A stretch of DNA of 64,000 nt, taken from positions 2,914,001 through 2,978,000 of the forward strand of contig CP018783.1 in NCBI GenBank assembly GCA_002025645.1. Reading direction: 5' to 3'. Numbering within the stretch: position 1 is the first letter of the stretch; every line of letters begins with the position of its first letter. The position numbers were made by a program, and so were the translations under genes. The notes under the pieces were generated by a model. The model saw nothing but the letters and a program-made list of their open reading frames with translations, made no database searches and was not told where the DNA came from. The stretch is from Curtobacterium pusillum (GTDB lineage Bacteria; Actinomycetota; Actinomycetes; Actinomycetales; Microbacteriaceae). Of this stretch, positions 17,601 through 24,887 are shown one piece after another.

Positions 17601-17787
17601 CGATGAGTTCGGGGGTGCCCCAGCCTGCCGCGTTGAACCCGCCGTTGGTCGCGGAAGGGGTGATCGTGCTCGACTTCGGCGACGGGGCACCGGTCGCGGC
17701 GACCGCAGCGGGGCCGAAGCTCAGCCCCGAGACGACGGTCGCGGCTGCGAGGGCAGCGGCTCCCGCGCTCTTGAATGATTTGCGCAT
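14662..17787 (-). CDS. Large secreted protein with tandem beta modules and Ig repeats
   Basis: 1041 residues with a signal peptide (MRKSFKSAGAAALAAATVVS, ending near AVAA). Residues about 45-640 comprise three tandem modules of about 195-200 residues, each with NGGFTAAGVGHP..IESG, HFGAS.ND..SMTGTTVTVNAP.GS.F.AGQTTL, and GHQIRWGI..AGTT..T..L.FS..G.T.HG.F landmarks; a short Ig-like linker follows modules one and two. The last 380 residues are four Ig-like repeats (RPVF.GT..P.A.I..GSSR..IA) closely like those at 990-3479. No sortase or membrane anchor is seen. It is probably an extracellular adhesive or matrix protein. The ATG at 17787 is chosen because it alone gives a signal peptide at the N-terminus; the open frame extends to 17877. 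Confidence 0.85.
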   Translation of the reverse strand: MRKSFKSAGAAALAAATVVSGLSFGPAAVAATGAPSPKSSTITPSATNGGFNAAGWGTPELIGTGKKATVHFGANVNDFVASMTGTTLTVNAPSGSKFTAGQTTLTGAFKPAGASWSNSESLRVNGSVNAAGTTFTGTIRNTTPQFQLLSGHQIRWGIEVSAGTTPGTNNLSFSSAGRTPHGAFAFSGSAAVTVTRTTAMTLQVTNVDHNKREATISGTASPGASIGKDGRTYATVKSDGSYSFVLTGLFVGYNSWAMEQHIGATMIDSKSFVITINGTSNGGFTAAGVGHPTSIESGTTDKVYFGASTNGAVTSMTGTTVTVNAPTGSTFAAGQTTLAGEYKPSNGSWGASEALQLNGSLNADRTVFTGTMGNTGADFNLQNGAQVRWGVNVQAGATASTQNLAFSSSGRTNHGAFTFAGNSAVTVTARTTAPLSAEVLSIDHAKKEATLAGQATPGAEIKYGSTVIATASNAGAWGGVVRGLSIGSNSVLVEQFLGSTKVDDQRLTVVINGASNGGFTAAGVGHPATIESGKTGTVHFGASVNDTISSMTGTTVTVNAPNGSTFTAGQTTLTGQYKPAGETWKNSASLTMTGTVNAAGTVFTGTMATPGASFKLHDGHQIRWGISVEAGTTVGTQDLAFSTTGQTNHGNFSVSGKSAVTVEKSAAPVVPVAITAPQQGSTVETARPVFAGTGDDGATIEVRGSSRVVATTTVKDGKWSVPAGFDLADGRYNLRVVQTATNNEVSEKTASFTISTKVSVIPVKVVSPAAGSVIEHSSPTFTGTGHEGATIVVRGSVTELGRTVVKDGKWEMTLGIRLANGDYSFYVDQIPTKGDPSTIRHAITVNNPISAPITVTTPKQGGSSLTVVDTVRPVFQGTATPLAEITIGSSRTTIATTTADTKGNWTATSDRDLDAGGTYRLTATQSKAGKTNTTPVAFIVASKASAISPLVLTAPDQNSTVNTVRPVFEGTATPFAKITVGSSRTIIAEGEADKDGKWTATTTFDLQRGGKYEGLTVRQTTTDERTSTTTSSFTVARDAGA

Positions 17788-17895
17788 GGTTGTGCTTCCT
17801 GTGAGGGCATCGTCGTCAGACGTGTCGGGATGACGATGCGATCGGGAGGGGATGCGGCACGCTGCAGGACGCTGCAAGCCGATACATCGATACTA

Positions 17896-17916
17896 ACATG
17901 CCAAATATCACAATTG
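17896..17916 (-). promoter_or_regulatory. AT-rich element F
   Basis: ACATGCCAAATATCACAATT (plus strand) shares AAATATCA with elements D and E and ACATG with elements C and E. It lies about 110 bases upstream of the Ig-repeat gene; the stretch just downstream in the gene direction (TTAGTATCGATGTATC) is also AT-rich and may hold the -10. Confidence 0.4.
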
Positions 17917-17952
17917 AAAGACCTGAATGCGCTAGGGTGCCCCGATCGAGAA

Positions 17953-17973
17953 CTTGCGTCGTTCAGACGCAAC
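17953..17973. promoter_or_regulatory. Upstream HAIR-like HspR box of dnaK
   Basis: CTTGCGT-CGTTCAG-ACGCAAC is an inverted repeat with a 7-base spacer, matching the HAIR layout CTTGAGT-N7-ACTCAAG at most positions. It lies 62 bases upstream of a second, closer match. Confidence 0.65.
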
Positions 17974-17988
17974 TTTCAGCTCCCAGAG

Positions 17989-18016
17989 TTGACGTGCCTC
18001 CAGTCCGGAGTAGAGT
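17989..18016 (+). promoter_or_regulatory. dnaK promoter
   Basis: TTGACG (17989-17994), a 16-base spacer and TAGAGT (18011-18016). The spacer is almost wholly the dispersed 13-mer TGCCTCCAGTCCG. The -10 overlaps the downstream HAIR box, as expected for HspR repression. Confidence 0.6.
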
Positions 18017-18035
18017 TGAGTCCATCGGACGCAAG
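18015..18035. promoter_or_regulatory. HAIR operator of the dnaK operon
   Basis: GTTGAGT-CCATCGG-ACGCAAG: HAIR inverted repeat with exact 7-base spacing, overlapping the dnaK -10. HspR, encoded at 21739, is the expected ligand. Confidence 0.75.
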
Positions 18036-18082
18036 TCCGCAGACTTCAGCAAGACCCGCACCAACAGAAGGAGCACCCACAC

Positions 18083-19951
<1,869 letters not shown>

Positions 19952-20593
19952 ATGACGGACCCCAAGGACAACGTCCCCAACGAGGACGAGCCCCAGGTCG
20001 AGGGGGACGCCACCAACGCGGAGCAGCCGGAGGACCTCATCGAGGCCGAAGGCCCCGACGTCGAGGTCCCGACGGACGCGCCGGCAGGGGGTGCCACCGA
20101 CCTCTCCCCGGAGGACGAGGCACTCCTGGCCGACGCCGCCCGTGGCATCGCCGAGGACAAGCTCAGCACCGAGGACCGCGACCTGGTCGCCGAGATGCGT
20201 GCGGACATGCTCCGTGCGCAGGCCGAGCTGGTGAACTTCCGGAAGCGCGTCGAGCGTGACCGAGAGGCCAACCGCGAGGTCGCGATCGCAGAGGTCGTGC
20301 GTGCACTCCTCCCGGCGCTCGACGACCTGACCCGCGCCGAGGCGCACGGCGACCTCACCGAGGGCCCCATGCAGGTCATCGGTCAGAAGATCCGCGGCGG
20401 CTTCGAGAAGTTCAAGCTCGTGCAGATCGGCGAGAAGGGCGAGTCCTTCGACCCGAACATCCACGAGGCGATCGTGCAGCTCCCGACACCGGGCGCCACC
20501 GGCCAGACCGTGGCGGACGTCGTCGAGCCGGGCTACAAGCTCGGTGAGCGCGTCCTCCGTGCGGCCAAGGTCGCGGTGGCGGTCCCGGCCTGA
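19952..20593 (+). CDS. grpE: Nucleotide exchange factor GrpE
   Basis: 213 residues. A long acidic, disordered N-terminus (residues 1-60) is followed by a helical segment with AQAELVNFRKRVERDREA, the conserved GrpE coiled-coil signature. A C-terminal beta domain follows (FDPNIHEAIVQLPTPG, then VVEPGYKLGERVLRAAKVAV). It releases ADP from DnaK. The ATG directly abuts the dnaK stop codon (TAGATG), so translation is almost certainly coupled. Confidence 0.97.
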   Translation: MTDPKDNVPNEDEPQVEGDATNAEQPEDLIEAEGPDVEVPTDAPAGGATDLSPEDEALLADAARGIAEDKLSTEDRDLVAEMRADMLRAQAELVNFRKRVERDREANREVAIAEVVRALLPALDDLTRAEAHGDLTEGPMQVIGQKIRGGFEKFKLVQIGEKGESFDPNIHEAIVQLPTPGATGQTVADVVEPGYKLGERVLRAAKVAVAVPA

Positions 20594-20616
20594 GCGCGGG
20601 GAGGAGGTAGGGATTC

Positions 20617-21621
20617 ATGGCCAGTCAGGACTGGTTCGACAAGGACTTCTACAAGGTCCTCGGCGTCGACAAGACGGCGAGCGACGCTGAGCTGAAGAAG
20701 ACCTACCGGAAGCTCGCGCGGCAGTTCCACCCGGACTCCAACCCGGGTGACGCCGCCGCCGAGAACCGCTTCAAGGAGATCAGCGAGGCGTACTCGGTGC
20801 TCTCCGACAAGGAGCAGCGCCAGGAGTACGACCAGGTCCGCGCCATGGGGTCCGGTGCCCGCTTCACCGCGGGTGGCCCGGGCCAGGGCGGGGGCTTCGA
20901 GGACGTCTTCGGCGGCATGTTCAACCAGGGCGGCGGCGGACAGCGCGTCCGCTTCGGCCAGGGCGGAGCAGGTGGCGCCGGCGGCTTCGAGGACATCCTC
21001 GGCGGCATGTTCGGCGGGGGCGGCGGCTTCGGCCAGTCCTCCGGCGGCTACCGCGGCTTCGGTGGACCGACGAAGGGCCGGGACGTCTCCGCGACGACCA
21101 CGCTCGACTTCACCACCGCGATCGCCGGCGACACCGTCAAGCTCTCGCAGGGCAACGGCCGCCCGGTGAACGTCCGCATCCCCGCGGGCGTCGCCGACGG
21201 TCAGAAGATCCGCCTGCGTGGGCGCGGCGAACCCTCGCCCGACGGCGGTGAGGCCGGAGACCTCGTGGTCACCGTCACCGTCCGGAAGCACCCGGTGTTC
21301 GAGCGCGACGGGCAGAACCTCCGGCTGGACGTCCCCGTGACGTTCGTCGAGGCAGCGCTCGGCGCGACGATCGAGGTCCCGACGCTCGGCGGTTCCACCG
21401 TCAAGCTGAAGGTCGCACCCGGCACGCCGTCGGGTCGCGTCCTCCGCGTCAAGGGCCGCGGCGTCACGACCAAGAACGGGACCGGCGACCTGCTCGCCAC
21501 CGTCCAGGTCGCGGTGCCGTCGCACCTGTCGGACAAGCAGCGGGAGGCCGTCGAAGCCCTCGCCGAGACCCTGCCCGACGAGAACCCCCGCGAGGACCTC
21601 CTCGCCAAGGCGCGCAGCTAG
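20617..21621 (+). CDS. dnaJ: DnaJ/CbpA-type J-domain co-chaperone without zinc finger
   Basis: 334 residues. The J domain occupies about 10-75 with HPD at 38-40. A Gly/Phe-rich region follows (about 85-150) with two FEDxxGGMF repeats. Then come two beta-barrel substrate domains (VRIPAGVADGQKIRLRGRGE and LRLDVPVTFVEAALGA) and a C-terminal dimer region. The four CxxCxGxG motifs of type I DnaJ are absent and I see no Cys at all. This is therefore a type II (CbpA-like) protein although it sits in the dnaK-grpE-hspR operon, where a zinc-finger DnaJ is usual. It stimulates DnaK ATPase and delivers substrates. GGGGAGGAGG precedes the ATG. Confidence 0.93.
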   Translation: MASQDWFDKDFYKVLGVDKTASDAELKKTYRKLARQFHPDSNPGDAAAENRFKEISEAYSVLSDKEQRQEYDQVRAMGSGARFTAGGPGQGGGFEDVFGGMFNQGGGGQRVRFGQGGAGGAGGFEDILGGMFGGGGGFGQSSGGYRGFGGPTKGRDVSATTTLDFTTAIAGDTVKLSQGNGRPVNVRIPAGVADGQKIRLRGRGEPSPDGGEAGDLVVTVTVRKHPVFERDGQNLRLDVPVTFVEAALGATIEVPTLGGSTVKLKVAPGTPSGRVLRVKGRGVTTKNGTGDLLATVQVAVPSHLSDKQREAVEALAETLPDENPREDLLAKARS

Positions 21622-21648
21622 CGCCGCGCACCACCAGCAGTAGACCCG

Positions 21649-21699
21649 GCCTGGAGGCACGGCGCGGCTCCGTCAGGAACGCGCGCCGTGCCTCCAGGC
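21649..21699. repeat. Hairpin of the GCCTCCAG family between dnaJ and hspR
   Basis: Perfect 18-base stem (GCCTGGAGGCACGGCGCG at 21649-21666 and its complement at 21682-21699) with a 15-base loop, ending 39 bases before hspR. It may attenuate read-through into hspR. It belongs to the dispersed family also seen at 33341, 40133, 47988, 54163 and 57332. Confidence 0.8.
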
Positions 21700-21738
21700 T
21701 GGTTTTCACCTCCACGCGGACGACGGAAGGAACACGCC

Positions 21739-22158
21739 ATGACCGACATGGACGAGAACTCGCCCGTCTTCGCGATCGCGATGGCGGCGGAGCTCGCCGA
21801 GATGCACCCGCAGACGCTGCGGCAGTACGACCGGCTCGGCCTGGTCGTGCCCGGCCGCACGCGCGGCGGGTCGCGTCGGTACTCAATGCGCGACGTCGCG
21901 CAGCTGCGCGAGATCGCGCGGCTCGGGTCCGAGGGCGTCTCGCTCGAGGGCATCCGCCGCGTGCTCGAACTCGAGAACGAGAACCGCGCGCTGCGTGCGC
22001 GCGTGAGCGAGCTGGAGACGGCCCTCGCCGACCAGCTCATCAACCGGCCGGGAGCGCGCGTGTTCGCGGCGACCGCGTCGGGTGCGGCGATCTCGCTGAA
22101 GGCCGGGTCGCGGCCGCAGCGGAACACGCAGATCGTGCTCTACCGCGGGCCGCGCTGA
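21739..22158 (+). CDS. hspR: Heat-shock repressor HspR (MerR family)
   Basis: 139 residues. The N-terminal MerR-type winged helix (PVFAIAMAAELAEMHPQTLRQYDRLGLV, then TRGGSRRYSMRDVAQLREI) is characteristic of HspR, followed by a coiled-coil (LELENENRALRARVSELE). HspR binds HAIR inverted repeats and, with DnaK as co-repressor in Streptomyces and Mycobacterium, represses the dnaK operon and clpB. Three HAIR matches occur in this window, two before dnaK and one before clpB. The ATG at 21739 has GGAAGGA upstream; a GTG at 21688 would place the start inside the hairpin and is rejected. A perfect hairpin separates it from dnaJ. Confidence 0.95.
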   Translation: MTDMDENSPVFAIAMAAELAEMHPQTLRQYDRLGLVVPGRTRGGSRRYSMRDVAQLREIARLGSEGVSLEGIRRVLELENENRALRARVSELETALADQLINRPGARVFAATASGAAISLKAGSRPQRNTQIVLYRGPR

Positions 22159-22192
22159 CAGCAGACCGCCCGCGCATCGGTACGCTTGCGCC

Positions 22193-23335
22193 GTGCCACC
22201 GGACTTCGCCGACTTCTTCCGCCGCCGTGACGACGCCGCCGCGGACCTCATCGCGATCGACGGCACGGACCGCTTCATCCTCGACGAGGCACCGCACGTG
22301 CACGGCGACGCGCTCCGGCAGCCGGGCGAGGTCGCGGTCGTCGACGACCGGTACGGGGTGCTGACGCTCGGTGCCATCACGGTCCACGGGGCCTCGGACG
22401 TCCGGGTCGTGCAGGACTCCCTCGTCGGGGTACGCGCGCTCGAGGCGAACGCTGGCACGTTCGGCCGCCGCGGCTTCCACCACCCTGATTCGCTCGAGCA
22501 GGCGTTCCGCGACGTGCGACTCGTGCTCCTGCGGCTCTCGAAGTCGAACGACCGGCTCGACGAGATCGCCCGCGCCGTCGCACGGTTCGCCTCGCCCGAC
22601 GTCGTGTTGCTGTGCGGCGGGGTGTCGAAGCACATGAACCTGTCCCAGAACGACGTCCTGCGTCGGTACTTCGGCGACGTCACCGCGTCCCGGGGTCGCG
22701 GCAAGTCGCGGCTCCTCATCGCGCAGGACCCGCTCCGTGCCTCGGCCACCCGGGCGGACGCCACGAACCCCTGGCCTCGGTCCGTGCACGTCGACGACCT
22801 CGGCATGACGCTCGTCGCGCACGGCGGCGTGTTCGCCGGTACCTCGCTCGACCAGGGCACGCGGGTGCTGCTCGAGGCGATGGACGCCGCGGTGCCGACC
22901 GCCCGGGCCGCCGTCGACCTCGGGTGCGGCAACGGCGTCATCGCCGCGGCCATCGCCCGACGTCGTCCGTCCCTCAAGGTGATCGCGACGGACGTCTCCG
23001 CGATCGCTGTGGCCTCGACCCGTGCGACCGCCGAGGCGAACGGCGTGGCGGACCGGGTCGAGGTCCTCCGCACCGACGCGGGCGACGAGCTCGCCGAGGG
23101 TTCCGCGCAGCTCGTGCTCTGCAACCCGCCCTTCCACGCGGACACCACGGTGACCACCGACGCGGCCGAGGCGATGTTCCGGAACGCGGCCACGATCCTC
23201 CAGTCCGGCGGTGAACTGTGGTGCGTCTGGAACTCGCACCTGCGGTACCGGCCCGTGCTGGAGCGGCTCGTCGGGTCGACGCGCGAGGTGACGCGGACGC
23301 CGAAGTTCACCGTGACGGCGTCGCGGCGGGCATGA
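22193..23335 (+). CDS. Class I SAM-dependent methyltransferase, RlmG/RsmC-like
   Basis: 380 residues in two halves. The N-terminal half looks like a degenerate methyltransferase domain with DVVLLCGGVSKHMN. The C-terminal half has the active fold: AVDLGCGNGVIAAAIARRRP (SAM-binding glycine loop near residue 242), ATDVSAIAV, and the catalytic motif LCNPPFH near residue 311. The duplicated layout plus NPPF is typical of rRNA guanine-N2 methyltransferases of the RsmC/RlmG group, so modification of rRNA is the likely role. The start is a GTG 34 bases after hspR; it may be co-transcribed with the heat-shock operon. The exact target base cannot be told. Confidence 0.85.
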   Translation: MPPDFADFFRRRDDAAADLIAIDGTDRFILDEAPHVHGDALRQPGEVAVVDDRYGVLTLGAITVHGASDVRVVQDSLVGVRALEANAGTFGRRGFHHPDSLEQAFRDVRLVLLRLSKSNDRLDEIARAVARFASPDVVLLCGGVSKHMNLSQNDVLRRYFGDVTASRGRGKSRLLIAQDPLRASATRADATNPWPRSVHVDDLGMTLVAHGGVFAGTSLDQGTRVLLEAMDAAVPTARAAVDLGCGNGVIAAAIARRRPSLKVIATDVSAIAVASTRATAEANGVADRVEVLRTDAGDELAEGSAQLVLCNPPFHADTTVTTDAAEAMFRNAATILQSGGELWCVWNSHLRYRPVLERLVGSTREVTRTPKFTVTASRRA

Positions 23336-23370
23336 AGAAAGGGCGACCGCGATGCGCGGCCGCCCTTCCT
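23336..23370. terminator. Bidirectional terminator
   Basis: AAGGGCGACCGC (23339-23350) pairs with GCGGCCGCCCTT (one mismatch) across a short loop, with A-run and T-run flanks, between convergent methyltransferase and aldo/keto reductase genes. Confidence 0.75.
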
Positions 23371-23382
23371 CGTGGGGTTTGA

Positions 23383-24213
23383 CTACGCCGGGACGTAGTC
23401 GAACGTGTCCGGGTCCGGACCCGTCCGGTGGCCCTTGTCGAGGCCGGAGATGTCCGTCATGTCCTCGCCGGAGAGCTCGAAGTCGAAGATCGCGAAGTTC
23501 TCCTCGACGCGGGCACGGGTGACCGACTTCGGGAAGACGATGTCGCCGCGCTGGATGTGCCAGCGGAGGACGACCTGCGCCGGGGACTTCTCGTGCGCCG
23601 AAGCGATGCGCGTGATGGTCTCGTCGTCGAGCACGAGGCCCTGGGCGATGGGGGACCAGGCCTCGGTCGCGATGCCGAGGTCGGCGTTCGCCTGGCGCAG
23701 CGACTCCTGCGTGAGGTACGGGTGCACCTCGATCTGGTTCACGGCCGGGGTGATCGTGGTCTCGTCGCGGAGGCGGTGCAGGTGGTGCGCCTGGAAGTTC
23801 GAGACGCCGATGCTGCGCGAGGTGCCGGCGTGGTAGAGCTCCTCGAGGGCCTTCCACGTGGGGACGAAGTCCGACACGGTGGGCAGGGGCCAGTGGATGA
23901 GGAACAGGTCGGTGTAGCCGCCGAGCAGGTCGGCCGACTTCTTGCCGTTCTCCGCTGCTGCGTCGGGGGCGTGGAAGCCGTTGTTGAGCTTCGAGGTGAC
24001 GAAGATCTCCGAGCGGTCGATGCCGGACTCGGCGATGGCCTCGCCGACCTCCTTCTCGTTGCCGTACATCTCGGCGGTGTCGATGTGGCGGTAGCCGACC
24101 TCGAGCGCGGCCAGGGTGGCGGCCTTGGTTTCGGACGGGTCGATCTGGAAGACGCCGAAGCCGAGCTGCGGGATGGTCTTGCCGTCGTTCAGGGTGATGT
24201 TCGGAACGGTCAT
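23383..24213 (-). CDS. Aldo/keto reductase
   Basis: 276 residues, a single TIM-barrel. It has the AKR active-site pattern: IDTAEMYGNE (Asp and Tyr), TSKLNN (Lys), LFLIHWPLP (His) and the C-terminal NADPH-binding FPKSVTRARVEENF. It is a cytoplasmic NADPH-dependent carbonyl reductase of the 2,5-diketo-gluconate reductase/YvgN type; the substrate is unknown. I start it at MTVPNITLNDG (24213); an ATG four codons upstream at 24225 has slightly better spacing from a GGGGA and cannot be excluded. It is a single gene, convergent with the methyltransferase. Confidence 0.92.
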   Translation of the reverse strand: MTVPNITLNDGKTIPQLGFGVFQIDPSETKAATLAALEVGYRHIDTAEMYGNEKEVGEAIAESGIDRSEIFVTSKLNNGFHAPDAAAENGKKSADLLGGYTDLFLIHWPLPTVSDFVPTWKALEELYHAGTSRSIGVSNFQAHHLHRLRDETTITPAVNQIEVHPYLTQESLRQANADLGIATEAWSPIAQGLVLDDETITRIASAHEKSPAQVVLRWHIQRGDIVFPKSVTRARVEENFAIFDFELSGEDMTDISGLDKGHRTGPDPDTFDYVPA

Positions 24214-24271
24214 GGTGTCATGCAACCAAACGGTCCCCAGGAGCCATTCCGGGAACGTTCAGCCGGGCGCG

Positions 24272-24670
24272 TCACGCCAGGGCGGCGGAGATGTAGGCGA
24301 GCAGCGCCTGGCCGTACGCATCGGCGGCCAGCGGCTCGGTGAAGGTCCGGGTCTCGCCGGCGATCGTCGCGGTCACCGTGTACCCCGTGGTCAAGGACGC
24401 GAACGACGGTCCGAGGAGCTCGCGGAGCTGGTCCTCCCGGGGCAGCCACAGCGACTCGGCGGCGTCGACCGAGTCGAGCGCCCACTCCGTCGTGCCGTTG
24501 AACCCGAGCACGGTGCCGGACGGGTAGTCGTGGCGTTCGACGGTCATCTCCGACACCGTGTAGACGTCGTCGTCGACGCCGGGCTTGTCGATGACGAACC
24601 GGTCACCGGTCGTGGGGTGCCAGCGGAGACCGGTGTCACGCAGGGCCGCGGCGAGAGCAACTGTGATCAC
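24272..24670 (-). CDS. Small conserved actinobacterial protein, function unknown
   Basis: 132 residues starting at a GTG. It contains GDRFVIDK near the N-terminus, then VYTVSEMTVERH, FNGTTEWALDSV and LWLPREDQLRELLG. I recognise this pattern as a conserved small protein of Microbacteriaceae that is sometimes labelled pilus assembly protein CpaE; nothing in the sequence (no P-loop, no receiver domain) supports that label. It is predicted soluble and without a signal peptide. It is divergent from the beta-mannosidase and follows the aldo/keto reductase direction. The open frame extends upstream to 25219 only as shadow of the mannosidase. Confidence 0.7.
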   Translation of the reverse strand: MITVALAAALRDTGLRWHPTTGDRFVIDKPGVDDDVYTVSEMTVERHDYPSGTVLGFNGTTEWALDSVDAAESLWLPREDQLRELLGPSFASLTTGYTVTATIAGETRTFTEPLAADAYGQALLAYISAALA

Positions 24671-24887
24671 GCGTTCCAGCCTGCCACTCGGACCCCTGCA
24701 AGCTCGCCGTACTAGCATCGCCGAGCACCCCCACGCGCGACCGCACCCGCGTCCGCGCGCGCGAACGCGACGACGCCCGGCCAACCGGTGCCGCGCCTCC
24801 AGGCCGAAGAACCGGCCACGGGGCGGGCCACCGGCCGGCGTCCCGACCGAGGCGGACGACACCCCGTCCGCCCAGAGAAGGACCCGC

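Noticed and set aside
24272..24670. CpaE pilus-assembly label for the small conserved protein
   Set aside because: No ATPase loop, receiver domain or pilus gene neighbours; the label appears to be a carried-over annotation, so I leave the function unknown.
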